A stretch of 27,774 nucleotides of DNA from NCBI GenBank assembly GCA_945916025.1, contig CAMEGD010000004.1, positions 1 to 27,774 on the forward strand, read 5' to 3'. Shown here in pieces: positions 8,140 to 15,545 of this stretch (the first letter of the stretch is position 1; each line of letters starts with the position of its first letter). Source of the DNA: an uncultured Clostridia bacterium. GTDB lineage: Bacteria > Bacillota > Clostridia > Tissierellales > Peptoniphilaceae. Made by a program: the position numbers and the translations under genes. The notes beneath the pieces were generated by a model. The model was not told the origin of the DNA. It saw only the letters and a program-made list of their open reading frames with translations, and searched no databases.

Positions 8140-10182
8140 ATGTTTACAAATGAACAAATATCAAATGCAATGAAAATCAAACTAGACGATATTTTACCAG
8201 AATATCCAAAGTTTGAAGGTGGAATAAGAAGGGCTCCAAAAAGAGAAGCTGATTTATCTGAACAAGAAGTAGAAATAGCTTTAAAAAATGCCTTAAGATA
8301 TATTCCAGAACAATTCCATGAAGAACTAGCTCCAGAATTTTATGATGAGCTAGTAACTATGGGAAGAATCTATGGTTATAGATTCAGACCTAATGAAAGA
8401 ATCTATGGTAAACCAATAGATGAGTATAAGGGTAATTGTATTGAAGGTAAAGCCTTCCAAGTAATGATTGATAACAATCTTTCCTTTGAAATTGCCCTAT
8501 ATCCATATGAGTTAGTAACATATGGAGAAACAGGATCAGTATGTCAAAATTGGATGCAATACAGACTTATAAAAAAATACTTGGAAGTATTAACTGATGA
8601 GCAAACTTTAGTTTTATATTCAGGACATCCAGTAGGATTATTCAAATCTCCAAAAGGAGCTCCAAGGACTATTATTACAAATGGTTTAATGATTGGTATG
8701 TATGATAATCTACATGACTTTAATAGAGCAGCTGCAATGGGAGTTGCAAACTATGGTCAAATGACAGCTGGTGGTTGGATGTATATTGGACCTCAAGGTA
8801 TCGTACACGGAACATATAATACTTTATTAAATGCTGGTAGACTAAAACTAGGTATACCGGATGATGGAAACTTAGCAGGAGTATTGTTTGTAACTTCTGG
8901 ACTTGGTGGTATGAGTGGTGCTCAAGGGAAAGCTTGTAATATAGCTGGAGGAGTATCAATTATAGCTGAAGTTGATGATTCTAGAATTGGTACAAGATAT
9001 GAACAAGGTTGGGTAGACGAAAGAGTTAATACAGTTGAAGAAGCATTTGAATTAGCTAACAAATTCCTTGAAAAGAAAGAGCCAAGAGCTATTGCTTTTC
9101 ACGGAAATATAGTTGATCTTTTAAGATATGCTGTTAAAAACAATATTGAAATACCACTACTTTCTGATCAAACTTCATGTCACGAACCTTACACTGGTGG
9201 ATACTGTCCAGTAGATATAACCTTCGAAGAAAGAACAGAATTACTTGCAAATGACAAGGATAAATTCCATAAGTTAGTTGATGAAACTTTAAAAGAACAC
9301 TTTAGCTTAATTAAGGAATTAACCGGCAGAGGAACTTACTTCTTTGACTATGGTAACTCATTTATGAAAGCAATATTTGATGCTGGAGTGAAAGAAATTT
9401 CTAAGAATGGTCATGACGACAGACATGGATTTATTTGGCCATCTTATGTAGAAGATATCTTAGGACCAAGATTATTTGATTTTGGATATGGACCATTTAG
9501 ATGGGTTTGCTTAAGCGGTAAGCCAGAAGATTTAAGAAGAACTGACAAGGCTGCTATGGAAATTATTGATCCTGATAGAAGATATCAAGATAGAGATAAC
9601 TGGATCTGGATTAAAGATGCTGAAAAGAACAAATTAGTTGTGGGCACTCAAGCTAGAATTCTTTATTCAGATGCTTTAGGAAGAAGAGATATAGCTTTAG
9701 AATTTAACAGATTAATTAGAGAAGGAGAAATTGGACCTGTTATGTTAGGTAGAGACCATCATGACACAGGGGGAACAGATTCTCCATTTAGAGAAACTTC
9801 AAATATTAAAGATGGATCTAATGTAATGGCAGACCAAGCAACTCAAATCTTTGCAGGGAATGCTGCTAGAGGAATGAGTTTAATCGCTCTTCATAATGGT
9901 GGAGGAGTAGGTATTGGTAAATCAATTAATGGAGGATTTGGTTTAATATTAGACGGATCTGAAAGAGTTGACAATATAATAAGAACTGCTATGCCTTGGG
10001 ATGTAATGGGTGGTGTAGCTAGAAGATCATGGGCTAGAAATGACAATGCAATTTCAACTTGTATAGAATACAACGAAATAACTGAAGGAAAAGATCATAT
10101 TACTATTCCTTATCTAGCAAGTGATGATTTAATTAAAAATACAATTAATAACTATAATAAAAATAATAGTCACAATAATTGA
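8140..10182 (+). CDS. hutU: Urocanate hydratase, long form
   Basis: Urocanate hydratase uses tightly bound NAD+ to convert urocanate to 4-imidazolone-5-propionate, the second step of histidine breakdown. At 680 residues it is longer than the roughly 550-residue Bacillus/Pseudomonas enzymes and matches the long form also found in animals. Recognisable blocks are ALRYIPEQFHEELAPEF near the N-terminus, LVLYSGHPVGLF, YGQMTAGGWMYIGPQGIVHGT, the glycine-rich NAD segment FVTSGLGGMSGAQGKA, SDQTSCHEPYTGGYCPVD, and near the C-terminus LHNGGGVGIGKSINGGFGLILDG. The ATG at 8140 has GGATGATGAG upstream. No room exists for a separate promoter after recR, and no hutH, hutI or formiminotransferase gene is in the window. 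Confidence 0.95.
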   Translation: MFTNEQISNAMKIKLDDILPEYPKFEGGIRRAPKREADLSEQEVEIALKNALRYIPEQFHEELAPEFYDELVTMGRIYGYRFRPNERIYGKPIDEYKGNCIEGKAFQVMIDNNLSFEIALYPYELVTYGETGSVCQNWMQYRLIKKYLEVLTDEQTLVLYSGHPVGLFKSPKGAPRTIITNGLMIGMYDNLHDFNRAAAMGVANYGQMTAGGWMYIGPQGIVHGTYNTLLNAGRLKLGIPDDGNLAGVLFVTSGLGGMSGAQGKACNIAGGVSIIAEVDDSRIGTRYEQGWVDERVNTVEEAFELANKFLEKKEPRAIAFHGNIVDLLRYAVKNNIEIPLLSDQTSCHEPYTGGYCPVDITFEERTELLANDKDKFHKLVDETLKEHFSLIKELTGRGTYFFDYGNSFMKAIFDAGVKEISKNGHDDRHGFIWPSYVEDILGPRLFDFGYGPFRWVCLSGKPEDLRRTDKAAMEIIDPDRRYQDRDNWIWIKDAEKNKLVVGTQARILYSDALGRRDIALEFNRLIREGEIGPVMLGRDHHDTGGTDSPFRETSNIKDGSNVMADQATQIFAGNAARGMSLIALHNGGGVGIGKSINGGFGLILDGSERVDNIIRTAMPWDVMGGVARRSWARNDNAISTCIEYNEITEGKDHITIPYLASDDLIKNTINNYNKNNSHNN

Positions 10183-10190
10183 TTCTTTTT

Positions 10191-10223
10191 AGGTAGCTTA
10201 TACTACATAGGCTGCCTTTTTTT
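10191..10223 (+). terminator. Intrinsic terminator after hutU
   Basis: AGGTAGCT (10191-10198) pairs with GGCTGCCT (10210-10217) through eight pairs, two of them G-U, with an 11-base loop and a T run at 10217-10223. It closes the dnaX-ybaB-recR-hutU unit. Confidence 0.88.
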
Positions 10224-10433
10224 GGTTTGGCAGATATAGGTAATCGATGAACCAAAGTCTAAGTCTCGTCCCTATAAGTAATCTTTTTACCACTTTACAA
10301 ATTATTAAAAAGAGTTTATAAGTTATAACAGATGGGTAAATTTATAATTAATTAATGTAATTTCAGAACCTGATTGTTATAATTACTTTAGGTTTTGAAA
10401 CTATTTAATTGTAAATTTAGAAAGAAGGTATAA
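10224..10433 (+). promoter_or_regulatory. hutU-ftsH intergenic region with ftsH promoter
   Basis: This is the largest non-coding gap in the window. It holds a perfect extended -10 element (TG at 10375-10376, TATAAT at 10378-10383) without a good -35, about 50 bases before the ftsH start. The -10 box lies at the exact centre of an inverted repeat listed separately. Weaker short dyads occur further left (TTTGGTT 10221-10227 with AACCAAA 10250-10256; TATAGG 10235-10240 with CCTATA 10271-10276). I recognise no known riboswitch or small RNA. Confidence 0.65.
10361..10400. repeat. 11-bp inverted repeat centred on the ftsH -10 box
   Basis: TTTCAGAACCT (10361-10371) and AGGTTTTGAAA (10390-10400) are inverted copies with one mismatch (G-T), separated by 18 bases. 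The symmetry centre (10380.5) coincides with the centre of TATAAT (10378-10383). This arrangement is operator-like; the binding protein is unknown. It does not match CIRCE and is not an obvious CtsR site. Confidence 0.6.
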
Positions 10434-12293
10434 ATGAAAAAAGATAATAAAAATAAATTACCTAATTCAGCTCTATATATAGGAGTAATTATTCTAATGA
10501 TATTAGTTAATTTTTTTGTTCTTCCTTATTTTACTCAAGAACAAATAAATGAAGTTACTTATGATAAGTTTATCAGCCATACACAAGAAGGAAAAATTGA
10601 AAAGGCAGATGTCTTGGATAGGTTAATTAAATATAAACTTAAAGGCGATGAACAAATTTATTCTGTTCAAAGATTTGAGTATGGTGAAGATAGCGATTTA
10701 ATAAACAGACTTTACGAACAAAATGTTGAATTTGGTAGAGTTTCAGAGGAAAGAAATGCAATATTAACTCAACTTCTTGGCTTGGTTATTCAAGTAGCAT
10801 TTTTAGTAGGAATCTGGATGTTATTTAGTAGGTTCCTATTTAAAAACATAGGTGGTGGAGCAAGCCCTATGAATTTAGGAAAAAGCAATGCAAAGATCTA
10901 CGCTGAATCTACAGAAGGTATTACTTTTGAAGATGTAGCTGGGCAGGATGAAGCCAAGGAAGCTTTGACAGAAATTGTGGATTTTTTACATGATCCTAAG
11001 AAATACTCTAGTATTGGAGCGAAACTTCCTAAAGGTGCTTTACTAGTAGGACCTCCAGGAACAGGTAAAACTCTTATTGCAAAGGCTGTTGCAGGGGAAG
11101 CGAAAGTTCCATTCTTTTCTATCTCTGGTTCAGACTTTGTGGAGATGTTTGTTGGGCTTGGAGCGGCTAAAGTAAGAGATCTGTTTGAAGAAGCTAATAA
11201 AAAAGCTCCATGTATAGTATTTATTGATGAAATTGATACTATTGGCAAAAAGAGAGACTCCCATGGATTTAGTGGAAATGACGAAAGGGAACAAACCCTA
11301 AATCAACTACTATCTGAAATGGATGGATTCGATTCTAATAAGGGTGTAGTTATTTTAGGAGCAACAAATAGACCAGAATCTTTAGATCAAGCACTCCTAA
11401 GACCAGGTAGATTTGATAGAAGGATTCCTGTGGAACTCCCAGATTTAAGGGGAAGAGAAGCTATTTTAAGAGTTCACTTAAAAAACGTAAGGCATGCTCC
11501 AGATTTAGACTTAAATCTAATAGGTAGATCTACTGCTGGTGCTAGTGGGGCAGATTTAGCTAATATGGTAAATGAAGCTGCCTTAAGAGCTGTCAAAAAT
11601 GGCCGTGATAGGGTAGAACAAGAAGACCTAGCTGAAAGTGTTGAAGTTGTAATAGCAGGACATCAAAAGAAAAACGCGGTCATATCTCAAAAGGAAAAGG
11701 AAATTATTGCATACCATGAAGTTGGTCATGCTTTAGTAGCTGCTAAACAAACAAATTCAGCCCCAGTTACAAAGATAACTATAGTACCTAGAACATCTGG
11801 TGCTTTAGGTTATACAATGCAAGTGGATGAAGAAGAGAGATATATCTATACAAAGGAAGATGCCTTTAATAAAATAGTTACTTTTACTGGCGGAAGAAGT
11901 GCAGAGGAACTTGTTTTTAATACTAGGACTAGTGGAGCTAGCAATGATATTCAACAGGCTACAAGAATTGCAAGATCAATGGTAACTCAGTTTGGTATGA
12001 ACGATGTAATAGGCATGGTAAATATCGATACTCAAGTAAACCCATATTTAGGAGGGGAAGTATCTACTAATGCATCTAATGAAACTGAAAGAATTATTGA
12101 TGAGCAAATTAGATTAATAGTTGAGTCTGCCCACGAAAAAGCAATTGAGATTTTAAAAGAAAACATGGATAAACTCCATGAAATATCTAGATACTTGCTT
12201 CAAAAGGAAACTATTACTGGAAACGAATTTATGGATATATTAAATAAGTCTGAAGAAATTAAAATTTCAGAAGATTTAGAAATAGAAGAATAA
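10434..12293 (+). CDS. ftsH: ATP-dependent zinc metalloprotease FtsH
   Basis: FtsH is a membrane-anchored hexameric AAA+ protease that degrades misfolded membrane proteins and selected regulators. The 619-residue product has a first membrane helix at about 14-31, an extracytoplasmic domain, a second helix near 108-128, and the AAA domain with Walker A GPPGTGKT (206-213), Walker B IVFIDEID and second-region-of-homology motif ATNRPESLDQALLRPGRFDRR. The peptidase domain has zinc site HEVGH (428-432) and third ligand D505 in GASNDIQQAT. The length is normal. Ribosome site AAGAAGG precedes the ATG. It is a single-gene unit with its own promoter and terminator; a dyad over the -10 box suggests repression. 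Confidence 0.97.
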   Translation: MKKDNKNKLPNSALYIGVIILMILVNFFVLPYFTQEQINEVTYDKFISHTQEGKIEKADVLDRLIKYKLKGDEQIYSVQRFEYGEDSDLINRLYEQNVEFGRVSEERNAILTQLLGLVIQVAFLVGIWMLFSRFLFKNIGGGASPMNLGKSNAKIYAESTEGITFEDVAGQDEAKEALTEIVDFLHDPKKYSSIGAKLPKGALLVGPPGTGKTLIAKAVAGEAKVPFFSISGSDFVEMFVGLGAAKVRDLFEEANKKAPCIVFIDEIDTIGKKRDSHGFSGNDEREQTLNQLLSEMDGFDSNKGVVILGATNRPESLDQALLRPGRFDRRIPVELPDLRGREAILRVHLKNVRHAPDLDLNLIGRSTAGASGADLANMVNEAALRAVKNGRDRVEQEDLAESVEVVIAGHQKKNAVISQKEKEIIAYHEVGHALVAAKQTNSAPVTKITIVPRTSGALGYTMQVDEEERYIYTKEDAFNKIVTFTGGRSAEELVFNTRTSGASNDIQQATRIARSMVTQFGMNDVIGMVNIDTQVNPYLGGEVSTNASNETERIIDEQIRLIVESAHEKAIEILKENMDKLHEISRYLLQKETITGNEFMDILNKSEEIKISEDLEIEE

Positions 12294-12296
12294 ACA

Positions 12297-12353
12297 AACC
12301 CTGAGCAATTTTGTCAAATAATGCTGGCAAGTATAGCTCAGGGTTAATTTTTT
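12297..12353 (+). terminator. Intrinsic terminator after ftsH
   Basis: A perfect 10-bp stem, AACCCTGAGC (12297-12306) with GCTCAGGGTT (12336-12345), is followed by AA and six T residues (12348-12353). The 29-base loop can form an inner stem (TTGTCA with TGGCAA). It lies between convergent genes; T-richness on the minus-strand side is weak, so it mainly serves ftsH. Confidence 0.88.
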
Positions 12354-12369
12354 GATATAAAAAATTTTC

Positions 12370-12639
12370 TTAATTTTTAAAGATATCAAAAGTGTTCATT
12401 TCTTCAGGATTATAAAAGTTTCCATCTTCATCCATTAAAGTAGGTACTCCAACTCTATTACCTTCCTTAATTTCATCAAAATATGAATTATAATCTCTAA
12501 CTTTTAAAAATCTCTTTAGATTAGCCATAGATTCTGTAATATCAACATTCTCATAATCTATGTTCTCTTTATTTAATCTTTCTATCACTGGTGGACAATC
12601 TGGACATTTTCCACTGCTAAATAAAATTATTTTTTTCAT
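12370..12639 (-). CDS. Glutaredoxin-like thioredoxin-fold protein
   Basis: This small 89-residue cytoplasmic protein has a glutaredoxin/thioredoxin fold. It starts MKKIILFSSGKCPDC with redox pair C12/C15 (CPDC) after the first beta strand, and carries the cis-proline motif VGVPTLMDEDG in the C-terminal half. It could reduce protein disulfides or be a small redox partner; the substrate cannot be read from sequence. The frame extends five codons upstream to a TTG, but the ATG at 12639 has AAAGGA six bases upstream, so it is the likely start. It is a lone minus-strand gene, convergent with ftsH and divergent from the BofA-like gene. A minus-strand TATAAT lies at 12673-12668. Confidence 0.8.
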   Translation of the reverse strand: MKKIILFSSGKCPDCPPVIERLNKENIDYENVDITESMANLKRFLKVRDYNSYFDEIKEGNRVGVPTLMDEDGNFYNPEEMNTFDIFKN

Positions 12640-12667
12640 ACAAAATCCTTTCAATTTATTTTATACT

Positions 12668-12673
12668 ATTATA
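12668..12673 (-). promoter_or_regulatory. Candidate -10 box for the glutaredoxin-like gene
   Basis: TATAAT reads on the minus strand 29 bases upstream of the ATG at 12639. No convincing -35 hexamer is seen at 16-18 bases, and there is no extended -10 TG, so support is limited to the box and its position. I could not pick a promoter for the divergent BofA-like gene in the AT-rich sequence to its right. Confidence 0.35.
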
Positions 12674-12722
12674 GCCTTAATATGTTATTATTATTCATAT
12701 AGAGAAAAATTTTGGGGGAATA

Positions 12723-12968
12723 ATGGATTTAATATTTTATTTTGTAGTTGGGATAGTAATTTTGACTGTACTGAGTTTTGTACTAAAACTCTCCTTTAGA
12801 CTAATTGTAAAGCTCTTAATGAATGCTGTAGTAGGTGGTATTATTATCCTACTTATAAATTTCTTTGGGGGAAGTATAGGTATTTCAATAGATTTAAATA
12901 TTTTTAGTGCCCTTATAGTAGGTATTTTTGGGATTTTAGGGGTTATTATTTTATTAATTGTGGGATGA
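12723..12968 (+). CDS. BofA-family (pro-sigma-K processing inhibitor-like) membrane protein
   Basis: This 81-residue, very hydrophobic protein matches the BofA family: a first membrane helix (about 4-22), then KLLMNAVVGGIIILLINFFG and the family-typical end GISIDLNIFSALIVGIFGILGVIILLI. In sporulating Bacillus, BofA restrains SpoIVFB during sigma-K processing, but relatives occur in non-sporulating Firmicutes where the role is unknown. Its start has GGGGGA immediately upstream. It heads a tight run of six genes. No sporulation gene is seen in the window, so I would not assign a sporulation role. Confidence 0.8.
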   Translation: MDLIFYFVVGIVILTVLSFVLKLSFRLIVKLLMNAVVGGIIILLINFFGGSIGISIDLNIFSALIVGIFGILGVIILLIVG

Positions 12969-12972
12969 TAAT

Positions 12973-13452
12973 ATGAAAGATAATAAATTAATAAAATTAT
13001 TTATGGTAATGATTGTCATAACGGGAATTTTTATGTTATATGCTGTTATTATGTTGTTACCTGAACTTGTAGAATTTTCAATAGTTGAATATTCAGAAAT
13101 AGCATACTTAGCTCGACCTGTTAAATATATTGTGTTGGTAAGTGCTCTTCCATTTTTTATAGTTTTGTTAGAAACTTTAAAACTATGCAAATATATTTTA
13201 GGAGATGAAATTTATTCTTTAAAGCCCCTTATGTCCTTAAAGGTAATTTCATATTCCAGCTTAATTATTTGTATGATATTTCTAGTAGTTATGCTTTTGT
13301 TTATTTTTAATAATTATTTTACTCCATTACTTGCAATAATACTATTTTTAGTGATATTATCTTCTTTTATAATAGGTATCTTCTCTAGAATTTTGTTAAT
13401 TTTAGTTAAAAATGCGACAAAGTTAAAAGAAGATAACGATCTTACAATTTGA
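12973..13452 (+). CDS. DUF2975-like four-helix membrane protein
   Basis: This 159-residue integral membrane protein has about four helices (roughly 9-29, 50-72, 88-112 and 116-142). The hydrophobic pattern, the central GDEIYSLKPLMSLKVISYSSL segment and the XRE-type regulator gene directly downstream are typical of DUF2975 proteins, which commonly pair with a small Cro/CI-like regulator. The function of the family is unknown. The longest frame begins at a TTG at 12958 inside the upstream gene; I prefer the ATG at 12973, four bases after the BofA-like stop. Identification rests on pairing and profile rather than catalytic motifs. Confidence 0.65.
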   Translation: MKDNKLIKLFMVMIVITGIFMLYAVIMLLPELVEFSIVEYSEIAYLARPVKYIVLVSALPFFIVLLETLKLCKYILGDEIYSLKPLMSLKVISYSSLIICMIFLVVMLLFIFNNYFTPLLAIILFLVILSSFIIGIFSRILLILVKNATKLKEDNDLTI

Positions 13453-13460
13453 GGTGCCTA

Positions 13461-13667
13461 ATGATTATTATAAACCTCGATAAAATTTTAGAAGATAGAA
13501 AAATGACAGTAACTGAATTATCAGAAAAAGTTGGAATTACAATAGCCAATATATCCATTCTAAAAAACAACAAGGCAAAGGCTATTAGGTTTTCTACCCT
13601 AGAAAGTATATGTAAAGTTCTAGAATGCCAACCAGGAGATATTTTAGTTTTTAAAGATGATGAGTAA
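13461..13667 (+). CDS. Small XRE-type helix-turn-helix regulator
   Basis: This 68-residue Cro/CI-family DNA-binding protein is essentially just the helix-turn-helix domain: MTVTELSEKVGITIANISILKNNKAKAIRFSTLESICKVLECQPGDILVF. It matches the YozG-like small regulators that accompany DUF2975 membrane proteins. It may regulate the operon in which it lies and be modulated by the upstream membrane partner; that link is inference. The longest frame starts at a TTG four codons earlier, overlapping the previous gene; GAGGTG (13451-13456) correctly places the ATG at 13461. Confidence 0.88.
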   Translation: MIIINLDKILEDRKMTVTELSEKVGITIANISILKNNKAKAIRFSTLESICKVLECQPGDILVFKDDE

Positions 13668-13681
13668 ATAAAGGAGAAGTT

Positions 13682-14431
13682 ATGACAATAGTATTTTTAT
13701 GTGTAATGGGGTTTATAGCCTCGTTTATTGACGCTATAGCTGGTGGCTCAGGTCTTATTACAATTCCTGCCTATATGTTAGCTGGTCTTGATCCCCACGT
13801 TTTATTAGGTACTAACAAATTTGCATCTTTTGCTGGAACATCAATGAGTACCATGACCTTTGCAAAGTCTAATAGAATAAACTGGAATTTAATGTTAAAA
13901 TTACTTCCTTTTTCTTTTATTGGAGCTGCCATAGGTGTATATTCTGTTTTAAGGGTTGATGCAACTATTCTTGAACCTTTGATTTCAGTAATATTAATAA
14001 GTGTTGGTCTATATACAGTCTTCAAAAAGGAAATAGGCCTAGTAGATACTTACAATGGTTACAATAAATCTTCCTTAATTAAGGGGATATTTTTTGCTTT
14101 AATTTTAGGTTTTTATGATGGATTTTTTGGACCAGGGACTGGATCGTTTATTATATTTTCTCTTATAAAAATATTTGGATTTAGTTTTTTAAATGCCAGT
14201 GCAAATTCGAAGGTCCTAAATTTAGGTAGTAATGTTATGAGTTTAATCTTATTTGCTATTAATGGAGCTATAAACTACAAAGTTGGTATACCAGTAGGTA
14301 TTTTTATGATGTTTGGCGCAATGGTTGGAGCTAGAACAGCAATAGACAAGGGTAACTTATTTGTAAAGCCAATATTTATTATTATGGCTTTAGCTGCAGC
14401 TGGAAAAGTTTTATATGGATTTATTTTTTAA
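13682..14431 (+). CDS. TauE/SafE (TSUP) family membrane transporter
   Basis: This 249-residue membrane protein of the TauE/SafE family carries, by family knowledge, sulfite, sulfonates or related organic anions. It shows the duplicated family motif: first half IDAIAGGSGLITIPAYMLAGLDPHVLLGTNK, second half GFYDGFFGPGTGSFIIFSLIKIFGFSFLNASANSKVLNLGSN. About seven to eight hydrophobic helices fit the family length. Ribosome site AAGGAG lies upstream of the ATG. Nothing in the neighbourhood points to sulfur metabolism, so the substrate and direction of transport are unknown. It lies 14 bases after the regulator and 10 before apbE. Confidence 0.9.
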   Translation: MTIVFLCVMGFIASFIDAIAGGSGLITIPAYMLAGLDPHVLLGTNKFASFAGTSMSTMTFAKSNRINWNLMLKLLPFSFIGAAIGVYSVLRVDATILEPLISVILISVGLYTVFKKEIGLVDTYNGYNKSSLIKGIFFALILGFYDGFFGPGTGSFIIFSLIKIFGFSFLNASANSKVLNLGSNVMSLILFAINGAINYKVGIPVGIFMMFGAMVGARTAIDKGNLFVKPIFIIMALAAAGKVLYGFIF

Positions 14432-14441
14432 GGGAGAATTT

Positions 14442-15545
14442 ATGAAGAAAAAATTATTATATTTTATTATATTTAGTATGTTTTTATTGGTAGGATGTAA
14501 TGAAAAAGAAAGTAGGGTATATGACAAATATACTTATAATTTTTTTGGGACTTTCGATACAGTAGTTCAAACTGTAATGTATGCTGAAAATCAAGAAAAA
14601 GCTGATGAATATAACAAATATATTGAAAAAAGATTTAATGACTTTCATAAAGAATTTGACAAGTATAATACCTATGACAATTTAAATAATTTAAAGACGA
14701 TAAATGACAATGCTGGAATAGAGCCAGTCAAAGTATCTGATGGACTATTTTATTTAGTTCAAAATTCATTAGATTATTCTAATAAGTACTCTAAGAAAAC
14801 TGATATTAGTTTTGGAGCTGTTTTAAATGTATGGAGTAAGTATAGGGACATAAATGAAGAATTAGATCCTAGTGAAGAACACAAAGAAGAGGATTTACTC
14901 CCTAACCTTGAAGAGCTTGAAAATGCAAATGAATTTACTGGTTCAGAACACATAGTTTTAGATGAGAACAATAAGACAGTATATATTGATAATAAAGACA
15001 CACAAATTGACCTAGGAGCAACAGCTAAGGGCTATGCAGTAGAGATTATTTGTAACGAAGCAAAGGACCTAGGTCTAGATTCTTTATTAATTTCAGCAGG
15101 AGGAAATGTAAAAGCAGTTGGTCATCCTCTTGATGGAGTTAGGGGAGCTTGGGGAGTAGGAGTAATAAATCCTGATATGATTTATCCAGAAGGAGATAAC
15201 CCTAATATAGTTGATACTTTTTTTGTGAAAGACTTTAGTGTGGTTACAAGTGGAGACTATCAAAGATTTTTTCACGTAGGAGACAAGTCTTATCATCATT
15301 TAATTGATCCAGACACCTTATATCCAGGAGATTATTTTAAATCAGTAACAATATTCCATGAAGACTCTGGTCTAGCAGACTTTTTGTCTACTGCAGTATT
15401 TTTAATGCCTTATGAAGATGGCTTAAAATTAGTTGAATCTTTGGAAGGTACAGAGTGTATGTGGATTGATAAGGAAAGTAAAATATATGTGACAGAAGGA
15501 CTAAAAGATATAATGCTTTCAGAGGGGGCATCAGGAGCTAAATAA
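14442..15545 (+). CDS. apbE: FAD:protein FMN transferase ApbE (lipoprotein)
   Basis: ApbE covalently attaches FMN to Ser/Thr of exported flavoproteins such as RnfG/NqrC-type or other FMN-binding-domain proteins, using FAD and Mg2+. The 367-residue product has a lipoprotein signal (LLVGC, lipidated Cys19). Family motifs are YNFFGTFDTVVQTVMY, ISFGAVLNVWSKYR, IDLGATAKGYAVE, SLLISAGGNVKAVG, HHLIDPDTLYPG and the metal-binding end DSGLADFLSTAVFLM. The longer frame starts inside tauE; the ATG at 14442 with AGGGAG (14431-14436) gives a clean signal peptide. It acts outside the membrane. No target flavoprotein is encoded in the window. Confidence 0.93.
   Translation: MKKKLLYFIIFSMFLLVGCNEKESRVYDKYTYNFFGTFDTVVQTVMYAENQEKADEYNKYIEKRFNDFHKEFDKYNTYDNLNNLKTINDNAGIEPVKVSDGLFYLVQNSLDYSNKYSKKTDISFGAVLNVWSKYRDINEELDPSEEHKEEDLLPNLEELENANEFTGSEHIVLDENNKTVYIDNKDTQIDLGATAKGYAVEIICNEAKDLGLDSLLISAGGNVKAVGHPLDGVRGAWGVGVINPDMIYPEGDNPNIVDTFFVKDFSVVTSGDYQRFFHVGDKSYHHLIDPDTLYPGDYFKSVTIFHEDSGLADFLSTAVFLMPYEDGLKLVESLEGTECMWIDKESKIYVTEGLKDIMLSEGASGAK

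Noticed and set aside
8720..8959. Minus-strand open frame inside hutU
   Set aside because: It lies antisense to a strongly conserved gene, its product is low-complexity, and there is no ribosome site; a by-product of codon bias.
10224..10360. Riboswitch or small RNA between hutU and ftsH
   Set aside because: Only short, mutually exclusive dyads were found, matching no aptamer I know, and the promoter for ftsH lies downstream of them.
10898..11248. Minus-strand 116-codon frame inside ftsH
   Set aside because: It is antisense to the conserved AAA domain and has no recognisable protein features; a shadow frame.
12560..12799. Plus-strand 79-codon frame across the glutaredoxin-like gene and the BofA-like start
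   Set aside because: It is antisense to one convincing gene and out of frame with another, has no ribosome site and no family features.
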